DNA of 64,000 nucleotides, taken from the NCBI GenBank assembly GCA_963580455.1, contig OY756957.1, positions 8,003,001 to 8,067,000 on the forward strand. The letters are read 5' to 3'. Each line of letters opens with the position of its first letter. Within the stretch, counting starts at the first letter, position 1. The DNA comes from Euonymus europaeus (taxonomy: Eukaryota > Streptophyta > Magnoliopsida > Celastrales > Celastraceae). Positions 34,492 to 46,496 of the stretch are shown here, one piece after another. The notes beneath the pieces are model-generated. The model was given only the letters and a program-made list of their open reading frames with translations. It was not told the origin of the DNA and searched no databases. Both the position numbers and the translations under genes were made by a program.

Positions 34492-35616
34492 CTAAAAAAA
34501 CGTAATAAAAACTATTGACAATGGGTCTTATTAGAAAGATTTTTACGCCCTGAATTCGAATATATAATTTTTTCAAAATCTAACATGTATTTTGAAAGAT
34601 AAAAACGTTTTAAAATTTCATTAATGAAAAAATAAATAAAAACTGTGTTTATTTGACATGGAGTGTCATATAGACTTGGGTTGAGTTGGGCTACTAAAAG
34701 TTGGGTTCTATAACATTTTTGAACATTAAATAAATCTCAACTCCTAAATTTTAAACCCTAAACACTAAATCTCGACTCTTAAAATAAGAAATTGTATACT
34801 AAACCTAAAATCATATATCTTCAAAACTAAATCGTAACTTTTAAATCTTAATAACACACAAAAAAAACTTAAAAAATTTATTTAGGGAATTTGAGGGTAG
34901 TTATAGCCCCACTTCTTCCTTAGGGTGTTAATAGAAAAAGGTTGTTAATTGCTACTATTCAACAAATATAATCCATACAATCCATCAACAGTTCAAAAAT
35001 GGGAGGCTAAACAAAGAGAACACAACATTTTTTAGTCCAACTTAACTCAAGTCTATATGGTTGCAGACTTGCCATGTTGGAAAATGCTGTTAAAAAATTA
35101 AAACAAAAAGTTTCTTTTTCTGGTATAGGTTTTTATGTAACAGATCAATACCTCTTGGGATTTTCTTTCTGTTGTTCAACGTCAGCTCGATCAGAGTTGG
35201 GTAGCTCCGACGTTAACATCGATCAGAGTCTGCAGCTTGAGTAGCTCTGAGTGCTGTTGATTTGGTACGTTTTTTCGTTGTTCTGTTACTTTTTTTTCTT
35301 CATAGTCACTTCATCCGTTTATATGACAAATTTTTTATAAGTTGTTTAGTTTTCTAGAGTTTTAGGAGTTGTTAATAGTATTAGATTTACATATGGATTG
35401 ATGATTGGCACTGTTTGCAAATACAGTGTAATAACATGTATTTTAATTTTCTGATTTTGATCAATTGGTTAATACATTGTGTCTATTTATTATGTTTCAT
35501 GTTTTCAAAGGATATCCAGACTATTTTGAAATTGTTTGTGTAGACTTATTGATTGTTAATGAATTATATTGTCTCTATAACAATGTAATTACACTGTATT
35601 CATTATTGGTATCAGG

Positions 35617-37446
35617 TATGGAGGGGCTGAATGTTGAAAAAAATTTGGAAGATGAAGGGCTATTGGTTTGGAGGTACTGGATGTTGGACATGTTTTGAGA
35701 GATAAAGGAGCTATTGAGTCATCATACCACATCAAATTTGATAATGCTGACAATTCAATTGATCATATAGTAGAGTTCAAATACATTGGTTTTGAGGAAG
35801 ATTGGTACCAAAAGTTGGAATGTGAAGATGTTAAGAAGATGCTTCAATTTTATAATAGATATGGGCAACAAATGGGTTTTTCTGTCAAGATGAGGACTGT
35901 TAACAAAGGCATAGATGGAAATGCCAAATATGTTACTCTTACTTGCACCAGGGCGGACAAGTACATTAGTCATTCAAAGAAAGTTATTAATCATCGTCCT
36001 AATTTGAAGATTGGTTGTATGGCTAGAATTAGAGCTCGTTTATCTTCAGATGGAATGTGGGAGATTACTGGGTTCCAAGATCAACATAACCATCTAGTGA
36101 GTCCATCTCAATGAAGGTATTTTAGTTGCAATCGGAAGATTAAACCACATATTCAGCGACAACATGAGATAAATGATATGGCTGGGATTAGACCTAACAA
36201 AAGTCAGAATGCACAAGTCATTGGTGCTGGTGGGCATGAGAATTTACAATTTATTGAACAAGATACTCGTAATTATGTTACGAAAGTTAGGCGCATGTTT
36301 CTTGGTCAAGGTGATGCCGATGCAGTACAAAATTACTTTTTAAAGATGTAGTCCAATAATAATGGTTTCTTCTGGTTGATTGAAGGAAGGTTAAAAATTT
36401 TATTTTGGGCAGAGCTACTTGTAGAGAGTTTGGCAATGTTATTACTTTTGACACTACTTATCTTACAAATAAGTATGACATGTCATTTGCTCCCTTTGTT
36501 GCTGTTAATCACCACGGACAGTCAATATTGCTAGGTTGTGGTCTCATATCAAATGAAGATACTAAAACTTTTGTTTGGTTATTCAAGACTTGGCTTGCTT
36601 GTATGTTTAATGTGCCTCCTCTTGGGATAATTACAGACCAAGATAAGGCAATGAAGAATGCAATTCGAATTGTGTTTCCCAATTCTAGGCATAGATTATG
36701 TTTATGGCATATATTGAAGAAGGTTCCTGAGAAGTTAGGTTTCTACAAGGATTATGAGCGAATCACTTATGATTTGGGAGATGTTGTATATGAATCACAA
36801 AGCATTCAAGAGTTTGAAAGTGGTTGGAATTTGATGATTGTGAAATTCCAGTTTGGAGATAATGCTTGGTTGGCTCAATTGTTTGAAGATAGGGAGTTAT
36901 GGGTTCCCATTTTTGTAAAAAAATTCTTCTGGGCTGATATGTCAACAACACAAAAGAGTGAGAGTATGAATGTTTTTTTTATGGTTATCTTAATTCAAAG
37001 ACTACTCTCAAACAATTTGTAGAGCAATATAACAACACTTTGAGGAAAAAAGTGGAGAAAGAGAATCAAGCTGATTTTAATTCTTTTCACAAGCTTTTGG
37101 AATGTGTTACTATATTTGACATGGAGAAAAGAATACAAGGGTTGTACATGGAGTCTAAGTTTAAGGAATTTCAAAGAGTTGTTAGGGACGATCTCATACT
37201 CAGGTCAAAATCAATTATGAGGGCTAGCTTATCATGTCTGAGCAGTAGCGTTACGATAATTTGTGTCACTTATTCAACAAGGTGGCTGATTTGGCAGTTG
37301 ATAATAATGATCATTATAAAATGGTATTGCAGTGGATTGAAGATGCAGTTGGTTCTATGCCAATAAGCCATGTGGTTCCTTTGATGATCGGTAATAGTTC
37401 CATCGAGCCGGTACTAAAAGAGGAAAAGGTTGTCCTCCAACTTTGA
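35617..37446 (+). pseudogene. MULE-II FAR1/FRS-like transposase pseudogene
   Basis: A FAR1-type MULE transposase, the source family of the plant FAR1/FHY3 regulators. It starts with MEGLNVEKNLEDEG at 35617, changes frame, then the FAR1 DNA-binding domain follows at 35790-36110 (EDVKKMLQFYNRYGQQ, YVTLTCTRADK, CMARIRARL, DQHNHLVS). After stops near 36114 and 36350 comes the catalytic domain at 36405-37020, with FDTTYLTNKYDMSFAPFVAV, LGIITDQDKAMKNAI, LCLWHILKKVP and TTQKSESMN. NSKTTLKQFVEQYNNTLR, then NLCHLFNKVADLAVDN continue in other frames to 37446. The SWIM zinc finger expected between these last two blocks is absent, so an internal deletion is likely. Confidence 0.85.
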
Positions 37447-37904
37447 GGAACCAAAAGATATTCAAAAAAAGGTTGTTCAACTCTTAAAGGAAGTATACAA
37501 GTTGGAAATCAAGATCAAAGGACAAGTGGTGTTTAATTGTTTCTTTGGATATGGAATTTGACACCACCACTTTTTTTTTGTTACTTTTATTTTTAAAGAT
37601 GATTTAGTAATTGATATGATACTTTGATTAGTTTATATCATAGTTCATATGACAGTTTGTAATTACACTGTTTCTCGATCTAAATACATTGTTTTTTGTA
37701 ACTAATATGTGAACCTTATTCAGGCAACAATCACAATGTGAAAATTTCTCTTACAGTAATCACAATATATTGATCACAAAACAGATGTCAAATTATGTCG
37801 TTCATAAGCAATAGACATTTACATAAGCAATAGATGTCTACATAAGTTTGTCTTTAACACATTGATAGATATAAAAATATTTATAAAAGATAGACAGTAG
37901 GAGT
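37447..37904. other. Spacer between convergent MULE-II genes
   Basis: No gene. It includes the recurrent motif (TAATTACACTG at 37660, TACATTGTTTTTTG at 37686) and AT-rich DNA. Confidence 0.5.
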
Positions 37905-39015
37905 TTATATTTCACTCCAATTGCACCCTTCGTAATTCAGGAACATTTGCATGACATGAGCTCTAAACTCAAATATATTCTCAACTGATAGTTTCTTTGG
38001 GATAAACCTCCTCTTGAAAATGCACTCTATGATGTACATGACTATAATGCCACATTCGACTCTGTTTTTTCATAAAAAAAATTAAGAGGGTTATAATGGT
38101 AGTGATATGAATGAAAAAAAACAGTGTATTAATCAAAGCAACTTACGTTCCTGTTTGTTGTTGTGAGATATCTCACATTGTTTGAATGGTCGACTCTGTA
38201 GTTTTGGGGTGCATTGAGTCGTAGCAGCTTATCTGTTATTCAATATAAATAAATGAGTTACACTGAATCAAGTTGAAATACATTTTCATATTCATAAAAA
38301 AATGCAAAATATGTATTTACCATCAATTGTGCATCAACCATAAATGGGTCATGTGATCCTTTGACTCTTGGCAGTAATAAGTTGTAGTGCTGCCAAATCC
38401 CAGCTTCAACATCAAGCACTAGCAATGTCCAATGATTTGCAACATGATGTGATCCCTGTGAATAAAGTGGGAATAGTATGTACTTGTAGCTTGACAAATT
38501 CCTTCCAAGTTTTTCTGTCATCACCTTTTTGATAAGGTCATTGTTCTTTGATCTAATAAATGCTTGAACAAAACATTGAATAAGAGTGTTAGTATGGGTG
38601 TGTCAATGTTAATTTACAAAGACTATTTGTTTTTACCAGACATAAACTTGTTATCGCCAAAATCAAATGATGCGATTCGTCATCTGGGTATTCCATTTGG
38701 TTTTGGTCATTTGCAAGGATCTCTACAAGTGCATCAATAATCTGAAATTTTATTTTTCACAGTATGTTAACGTGACATTGAAATAAAGTGTAATTAGTAA
38801 ATAGTCTTAATATATTCACTTACATTGTTTGATGTCATACCCGTCCCAGCCAACATTAACATATCCGAAAACGTAATCTCATTCTCATTTTCCAAACTAC
38901 TATGCTGTATTCAAAAAAAGAATCCAATTATTAGATGTTATAATTGGATCAAAACAAAGCAGTATGGAAATAATGATTTGATATATAAAATTTATTATTA
39001 AATATTTCAGAGTTT

Positions 39016-39044
39016 AATTACATTGTTTTTAAAACAATGTAATT
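39016..39044. repeat. Near-perfect palindrome with ACAATGTAATT arms
   Basis: AATTACATTGTTTT is followed by its inverse AAAACAATGTAATT with a single central base. It is the strongest instance of a motif repeated through MULE-II. Confidence 0.85.
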
Positions 39045-40567
39045 GGACTCTGCAATGTTTAACTTACTCATCCTTAGCAAGTTTTCCAAGTGAGGTCATC
39101 TTTTGTTGATCATGCTCACTCAAAAACTTGATTGCTGGTAATGGCCCCTGCTTTTCTCTTCTTTGCCACTTTCTCAATCACTACATACTCCTCAACATCG
39201 ATCACTGCTTCTTCATTCCTTTTTTCATCTTCTCTACCTCTTTTTCTGGTACCCAATGGTTTCTTTTGTGGTTCGTATTCAAAATCGGACACAAGTTTTG
39301 GCATCCTTGTTCTTGTCTTGATATTTTTCACCATAGATCTTCTACCCTTCTTTTTCTTGCTTTTCTTCCTCTTCTTGCAGGTGGTGTTTTTGAAGGTGCA
39401 ACTTTATTATCTTTGTTTTCATATTCAGGCTCCAAACCCGTATCTATTCCTTCTTGATCTTCATTATTTTGATGCGCCTTCAAAATAATGTATTCCTCTT
39501 TCAATTTTTCCAAATGTCTTGAAATCTCATCTCTCTCGATTTTTTGTTTTTGACATTCCTCTTTCCATGTATTTAACTATGCAACTTTTTTTTTCAATTC
39601 TACTGCTTGTCGAGAAGCTGCATCGACCTACTTTTGGAGCTGTAAAAAAATTGCTTCAGTTTCTTGTATGGAACGCAATTGTGCATTTTTTGTCTCTTGC
39701 AATTTTTTTGTCAAATCTGATTTTTCTTTCTTGAGGATGACAATTTTTTTAAGAGCTTCTTCCAACTGTGTCTTCATGCCTGCATTTTTGTTTTAGAAGT
39801 GTTGTTACATTGAACCAAGAACAATGTATATCAACTAAATTAATAGCAAGATTATGCAATTACATTGAAAATAAAAAAATATATAATCTAAGCTGCATTT
39901 TTCACTGGTGATGCTTTTGTGTTATTTCCTTCATTGTATTATTTTTCTTTATTCTCACCATCACAATCTTCATCTCCAATGATTGTATTAACATACATTC
40001 CATCTTTATCAACTTTTGCTTCACTATCATCTTCATCCTCTTGATTTATGTGATCACCCCCTTCATTTATGTGATCACATGCATCATCAAAACCTTCCAT
40101 ATCATCATTAAATTCCTCCTCCTCCTCTTCATTTTTTTCATCACTATTTCCATCATCTTTATCTGAATTACGACTACTATAAAATGAAGTGTCTAATTTT
40201 TTCTGGTTATCGCCGTCACCGGTTGTAGGTGTACCTTTACGCTTTGGATACCACCAATGGTCTCTTCATCATCAAATGTCATCAATTCAAATGAATAATC
40301 AATTAATAATGTCTCTTCATCAGTTTGGAGTAGTTTCGACTCGACAATCTATTACAAAAATAATTTGTAAGCAACTACATTGTTTCTCAAAACAAGGTAA
40401 TTCATGAAAAAATGACTACAATTTTTTATTTTACCTTTGTTCCTTTTAGAGTTGACAGGTAGGTCTTCTTGAAGTTTTTTGGAAAATCTTTAAGATCCTA
40501 TTTCAAGAACCTTGGAAAGCCATCATGATCTGTAGGAGTAAACAAAGTGGTATGCTCACAAAACCAA

Positions 40568-42810
40568 TTATAGTACCCCATTTTTGTCTGGGAAAATTAT
40601 TTTAAAATTGAAGCAAAAATATTGAAAAAAGAAGAAGACAAAAAAATATTCCCCAACCTATCCAAGTAGGCCCAAATACCAATCCAATTACAACCCAAAC
40701 CTAGCCCATTTAACTCACCAAAAGCCAAAACCCAAACTAACCTACCCAAGCCCCAAATAACAAACCTAAGCCCGGCCCGTTTAACCCATCCACCACCTAA
40801 ACCTAACCCTAATACCTAAAGAAGAAAAAGCTTTGGTGGAAAAAGCTTTTGTTGGTAGAGGGAGTAGCTGCCATTGGTAGGTGGAAGAAAAGGAAAGAAG
40901 GAGAAAAGAGGCTCCGGAAATGTGGAAAACGGAGAGAGAGGGAACCAAAATTCAAGGATGTTGACAATGGGGGCCGGATTTGTTGATTTTTGGGAGAGTG
41001 TTGATTCTGGATTTTGTGTTATAAAAGCTGGAAAGGAAGAAAATCGGGGGGAGAGGGTGCTGCACCAGTTTTCGGGACGGAATGATCGGGCAACGATCCA
41101 TGGTCCGATCGAAGTGAAATTTGGACAGTAGCTTCACAACACTTAGAGCTTCACAACACTTAGAGCTTTATTCTGATCGGTGCGATTGCGATTTGAAGGT
41201 GTCTATCTACCCCAGTTACTGATAGAAAGTGATTGCAATTCTGGGGAGAAGAGACACTGCGCACAGGTTTTGCAATCAACAATCGGGGACCAATCCGTGG
41301 TCCGATCGAAGTGAAATTTGGACAGTAACTTCACAACACTTGGAGCTTTATTCTGATCGATGAGATTGCCATTTGACGGTGTCTATCTGCCCCAGTTACT
41401 GATAGAAAGTGACTGAAATTCTGGGGAGAAGAGACACTGCGCACAGGTTTTGCAATCAACGATCGGGGACCGATCCGTGGTCCGATCGAAGTGAAATTTG
41501 GATAGTAGCTTCGTAACTCCTGAAACTTTATTCTGAACGGTCCAATTGTCGTTCGAGAAGGTAAGGAAGCACGGCAGAGGAACGCAAATCCAGAGAATTT
41601 GAAGAAGAGAAGATCCGGAGGAGAACCCGAGGTAGTTTCAATCTTGTATTTAAAGTTCTTTTATTGTTTAAATCTGTACCAATTTTGCTTGTTACTGTGG
41701 ATTTTTCTTTGTTTGGATCTGGTTTGCTTTGTTTTCCTGTTTGGTTTGCAGGTTTGGCCAGAAGGGAGATGTTGCTGGCGACCGGTGATGTGCTGGAGGA
41801 GGAGAAAGATGAACAGTGGTGGGCTGGATCGGGCCGGACTTTGTTTGTATTGATTTGGGCCGATTCAAGTTGTCATGGGCTTGGTTCGGTTTTTATTTGT
41901 CGGGCCGGTTATTGGAGTGTTTTTGGGTTTGGAGTTTTTGTTTGTACGAACGGGCCGGGTTTGATTTATTTAAATGGGCAAGACCTTAGTGCTTCTTGGG
42001 TTAAGAATGGTTTGGTGGATTGTATTTTACTGCTGTTTGTTTTTAGTATAGGATGAGTTATAATTTATTTTTATATAGGCTCAAGTAATGAAACAATATA
42101 ATAAAAAAAAAGTAGGAAAGTAGTATAAATATGAATTAGATAACAAGCATGTTTAAATTTTTAATTTCATAATTTATTTTATAATGTATATATTTAAATA
42201 ATTTTAAAAGAATCAAATTATACGATTTGTTATTCAACCCGCCAAAGATCCGACGACGGAACTAATCGAGTGACATTGGATGTTTTCGATCGGATTCTTG
42301 AGGATAAAATAAAATGAAATTCTCATCCATTGGATGGAGAGGATTTTTTAAGCATTCATATTGTATATAAAAATTATATCGAAAGCCTTAACCGACGATA
42401 GAATTAATTTGGGGAATGCATTGGATGCACTTTCAGACAAAATTCTTGAGGTGAGAGTGTTTCATGGACATTTGACCATTGGATGGAAGAGTCCCATGAA
42501 CCTTAATATTAGACTCTCAATATAGTTTTTATATTATGTCTAATTATCGTATCTCATGTATATATTTTTGTTAAAATATCACATTTGATTTTCTTAATCA
42601 TTTAATGGGATAATAAAAATTAAATTGGCAACTGTTTTTTAAAACAGATGTTGTGGGGTGCCTCACACCTTCCCCATACGTAACAAACTCGCTTATCCAT
42701 TTTTCTGGATTTTCGCAGACCAAATTATTTTTAATTGGTGACCAATTGCACCTATTACAATTGGTGGCGACTCTCTTTTAAAAATTCATTTCGCAAAACC
42801 GGTTGCGACA
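40568..42810 (+). mobile_element. Solo LTR of Tat/Ogre-like gypsy element (copy 2), nested in MULE-II
   Basis: Flanked by CCAAT on both sides (40563-40567 and 42811-42815). It starts TATAGTACCCCATTTTTGTC (canonical TG changed to TA) and ends GGTTGCGACA. The last 450 bases match 4665-5117. There is no internal coding region and no second LTR, so this is most simply a solo LTR left by recombination between two LTRs. It separates N-terminal from C-terminal parts of the MULE-II Ulp1-like gene and so inserted after the MULE. Length is 2243 bases. Confidence 0.85.
41091..41545 (+). repeat. 180-bp tandem repeat inside the solo LTR
   Basis: TGGTCCGATCGAAGTGAAAT recurs at 41101, 41298 and 41478, and each unit carries GCACAGGTTTTGCAATCAAC and a shared CCCCAGTTACTGATAGAAAG block. 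The first spacing is 197 because CTTCACAACACTTAGAG is duplicated (17 bases); the second is 180. It is not seen in LTR copy 1. Confidence 0.85.
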
Positions 42811-44596
42811 CCAATACTGTAAACCAATAAAAACAGTTAGATTTATAATAATTTAACAATGCACAATATAACTATAGTAAGATTGTTATAATTAATCTTA
42901 CCGACATGATTGTAACATATCCGTGTGCTTTTTCTTGATTTTTAGCTTTCTTCTTGATTGATTCCATCAAATTTGTAGCAATTGCAAGCAACCAATTGTA
43001 TCTCCTAATACTATCAAAATCTTCTACAAATGGGATGAACGACCATGCTAGTGCATCCGCAAAAGTAGAGAAGAACAACGTGAGACAAACGTACAGCACA
43101 AACAAACGTGCTACATCTTTCTTGGTCTCTTCGTCATTTTCAATTTGGATTGCATTAGAAATGGCAGCCTTGATATTAGTGGCTTTCATCATTGTTATTT
43201 CCGATCAATCAAAACACCTTCTAACAAATGCTGAGAGCTGTAGCTTTCCTTGTCTTTCAAATACCATCTCATCATCTCCAGATAATACCCCAAAAATCAG
43301 TGTAACATTTGTCTCACATAGTTCGACCTTCTTCTTACCCAAAATGAATGCATCTTTTGTGACATTGTAAGTACGGATAATGTCACGCAAGATGTTGTCA
43401 TTTTTCTTGATTTTCACATTTGGAGAAATTCTCAACCATTGTTTAAATAGGTTCGAGAATGGCATCCTATGAAGATATTCTTTGTGCTCAACCTTTAAAT
43501 CAATGTTTTGCAAAAGTTTTTCAATCCCTCCTAAATTGGACTTGTACTGTAGAGGATATGTATTTTTCCCTTCATTTCTCGTTTCTTTGGTATCTAAATT
43601 TAAGTTTAATAAAAACAAATTAGTAATAACAGACCAATAAAACAACAAACAAAGCTATTACATTGAAAAAAATTCACTATAATAACACGTAACAACAGCA
43701 AATCAATGTAATACTTGAATTCAACAACTAGCAGTGCATTTGTTCACGAATTTACAATATCAGTTATTGAATTATAACAACACATTCACATTATAGGGCC
43801 CCCTCAAACAATGTAATTGCAGGTAACTAAAGAAATTATTCATGCTAGTGTTTAGTTTTTGAGCTATAACAACAATGTAATCGATTAGAAATTGGAGCAT
43901 AGGGATATGTTAAAAAAAACATAACAAAACTAACAAAATAACAGTGTAATTCATCACAAAATGTTTGAAATTAAAGAGCTAATGAGTTCATTCACAACAA
44001 CATAATTACTTTGTCAAGTATCGTATATGGAGTACAAATTATCAATGTAACTGCGTTTTATAGCATTAGATCATATTATGAACATCAAATAGGTTTATTT
44101 TTCAAGGAATCACTGTGAATGGGATGAAAAATCAAAAAATACACTTAAAACCCTAGTTTTCTCGATTTATTCAAATATCGAGTGAAATTTGTAACAAGAA
44201 TGTATTAAACAAGTTTGGAAATCATGTATAGTCATGAGGAATCGTACAAACAATCAAAAAAGAAAAGAAAAACAGCATCAAAGAATGTAAATACCTTGTT
44301 TTTTCGTCCGTCTTCTTCTGGAATCTCAAGAACTTCAAAGAATACCAAAAACACTGTAAAATCACTTCGATTTGGTGAATTCTTTGAAGAATCGGCAGAG
44401 GCGAAGAAGAAACTTACATCAGAAGTGGAGTTTTTGTAGAAATTGTTTAGACTGTAGAGGTTTTAGGTTTTAACGTTAAAATCGTTTCAGAAAAGCGAGC
44501 CTTTTTTAGAAAATAATTATTTGTAAAATGTTAATTGTCATGTAAGCTGACACCTAGGCTACTTGGGCTAAAATTAGTTGGCCTATTTAGCGCTTC

Positions 44597-45058
44597 TGTA
44601 TTACATTATAACAACTAGTATTTCCATCCGCGCGATGCATGAATAGAAATAAAAAATTGAATTTTGATAAATCAAATAAAAATCAAAACATAAAGTGAGT
44701 TTTAACTTTTAAATGTATATGAAAAATTCTATTTGATATAAAATATTGATTGAGAAAGACATTGTTAAAGAAAGATTAAGTTAAGTTAGGTGTGTGATAT
44801 CTTGACTTGGAAATAATAGAAATATTGAATAGGAGGGGTGACATGTGTACAATGGTATACTAGTGAATCCAATAATTAAATTTGGATTTAAAATATTTTT
44901 TTTTAAAGGATATAGATATGTATATTTCGTTGGTCAGCTTTCTAGCAAGAAAGACTTCGTTGTAAAACTCATGGCAGTTGTACTGTTAATTGTTAACACA
45001 TAATGCATACATTCACACCTCCAATTAACATAAGAAAACAAAGTGAAAGACTACAAAA
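44597..45058. other. Intergenic, no gene seen
   Basis: AT-rich DNA between MULE-II and the LINE. Confidence 0.5.
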
Positions 45059-45099
45059 TTACTTGTGTAGCTTTTTTTTTATGAAAAGAGTAGCAACTT

Positions 45100-45651
45100 T
45101 TATTGATCGTTAGATAAAATTGCTACATAAGCGCCCACAAGATGGGACATCCAAAACGGAAAAGAAGAGGTCTGTAATCTCTCAAAACCAATGGCAAGAG
45201 CATGATGTTCTACTGCATGCACCACCAAATTTCGTGCACGTCTAACATGAGAAAAAGCTATCAAAGAGAAAGTTGAAGCCAAAGTATTACAATCATCCAA
45301 CACAACACCTTCTTCAGAGATGCCTAGCACTTGACGTTTGAGGGCCCCTATAGTACATAGAGAATCACCCTATAACACAATATCAAATAAATCCATATGA
45401 AGTGTCAAACATCAACCAGCTAGAGTTGCCATAGCTTCCAGAACTCGAGGTGTAGGACAGCCTCGAATAAGTACAGCCCTACCAGCCAAAAAACTACCAT
45501 TTTTCTTCAGAATCACCACTCCCAAACCAGCTCGAGATGTATGAATACATAAAGCAACATCAAAATTGATCTTGAATTGCCCATGAGAAGGCGCCCGCCA
45601 AACACTCACTCCAATCAGCCCCCATTGCCACCCACCTGCACAGGTGATCAA
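45100..45651 (-). pseudogene. LINE RNase H-like domain (RVT_3), broken
   Basis: Blocks FKINFDVALCIHTSRAGLGV (catalytic Asp), VLEAMATLAG (Glu) and, after a frame change near 45400, GDSLCTIGALKRQVLG (Asp), then RRARNLVVHAVEHHAL. This is the plant LINE-type RNase H domain. Stops near 45411 and a frame change separate the halves. Confidence 0.85.
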
Positions 45652-45680
45652 GTAACACCTATCTCACTATAAGATCTACT

Positions 45681-46487
45681 CTACAAGTCCCCCTTCCGAT
45701 CATGTTCCTGTATATGCAGCCCCCTCATAGTAGTCATTAAAGAGACCTCACCAAAAGTACCTCTTGAGCCATCTGATTGTGTGGCTTTGGCAGAGCATTG
45801 GGCTTCAATGAACTCATAGAAAAAATCATAAGCACAAGAGAAAACAGCTTCAGGTTGCAAACCGTCTTGCCAAAATAATCTCCTATTTCTGGCATTCCAG
45901 ATTGCCCAAAGAATAAAATACCATTGTTGTTGCTCCCTCACTTGTTCAGTTGGTAAAATGAATTGAAACCACTCATGCAGCATCATGCCTTTATTCCCCC
46001 AAGAACAATAGATCATAGAGAATTTCCATACCTCACAAGCAAACTTAAAAAATCCCAGAACATGTTCAATAGACTCAGGTTCCAACCCACACCTTGCACA
46101 CATTGGGGAATCAATGATTTTCTGATTATATAGAGTAGTAGCTGTAGGCAAACTTCGGTGAAAGGCACACCACACAAAAGTCTTCACCTTCGAAGGGAGC
46201 TGGAGCTTCCATATTTTTGACCACCATGTGGAAGCATCACTACTAGAAGAAGCTACTAGCCCAGGAGATGAAAGAATTTGGTTAAGATCAATTTGATAGC
46301 TAGACTTCGCAGAATAAATCCCATCCAAAGTGTAATGCCATATACGCCTATCCTCTCTGTCAACTAAAGGTAGGTGAATTTTCAAGAATACCCATTGACG
46401 AAAAGGAATAGTGATATCCAGATTAATTCGTATACGAATATATGACCCCCAACACCTCTCATCCATATTTGTATCTATCTTCAACAC
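45681..46487 (-). pseudogene. LINE fusion: zinc-finger remnant joined to RT zinc-binding domain
   Basis: 268 open codons. The first part (DERCWGSYIRIRINLDITIPFR) belongs to the region after DUF4283 in plant LINE ORF1. It then passes straight into DREDRRIWHYTLDGIYSAKSS, STWWSKIWKLQLPSKVKTFVW and CARCGLEPESIEHVLGFF, which is the zf-RVT domain normally found after the reverse transcriptase at the end of ORF2. The open frame crosses the deletion junction at about 46375, so the fusion is in frame. Whether it is expressed is unknown. Confidence 0.85.
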
Positions 46488-46496
46488 CTTCCCAAT

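Larger units (their letters stand above)
33729..34731. mobile_element. Non-autonomous MULE, 1 kb, with 9-bp target duplication
   Basis: AACATTAAA flanks both sides exactly (33720-33728 and 34732-34740), the 9-bp size expected of MULEs. The left arm (33729 to about 34060) and the right arm (about 34470-34731) form a long imperfect inverted repeat, with shared blocks AAGTCTACATGACA, GAAATTTTAAAAC and AAAATACATATTAGATTT. Between them lies a tandem array. There is no coding capacity. The terminal sequence resembles both ends of MULE-II, so that family probably supplied the transposase. Confidence 0.88.
37905..43648 (-). pseudogene. MULE-II Ulp1/C48 protease-like gene, interrupted by solo LTR
   Basis: A multi-exon minus-strand gene, N-terminus on the right. 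The domain at 42872-43648 (YLHRMPFSNLFKQWL, ETNVTLIFGVLSGDDE, KKDVARLFVLYVCLT) resembles the N-terminal part of plant transposon-borne Ulp1-like proteins. After the nested LTR come acidic and Lys/Arg-rich low-complexity stretches at 39120-40200. The Ulp1 domain lies in several exons: 38258-38524 (YKYILFPLYSQGSHH, NHWTLLVLD with catalytic His and Asp), about 38155-38240, and 37905-38066 after an acceptor AG, with VECGIIVMYIIECIF giving the catalytic Cys at 38051-38053. All three catalytic residues can be seen. Several frames are interrupted and the nested LTR splits the gene. Confidence 0.75.
35001..44596. mobile_element. MULE-II: FAR1-type MULE carrying a Ulp1-like gene, with nested solo LTR
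   Basis: Both ends are diverged versions of the non-autonomous MULE terminus. The left has GGAGGCTAAAC followed by AACTCAAGTCTATATGG; the right read inward has GCGCTAAATAGGCC and GCCCAAGTAGCC. A FAR1-type transposase is on + (35617-37446), and convergent to it a Ulp1-like gene lies on - (37905-43648) in pieces, the latter interrupted by a 2.2-kb solo LTR. Target duplication was not found, so the boundaries are approximate. Without the nested LTR the element would be about 7.4 kb, close to MULE-I. Confidence 0.7.

Noticed and set aside
39128..39734. Plus-strand hydrophobic Phe/Leu-rich frames resembling membrane proteins
   Set aside because: Complements of Lys/Glu-rich minus-strand coding in MULE-II, which always read as Phe/Leu-rich on the other strand.
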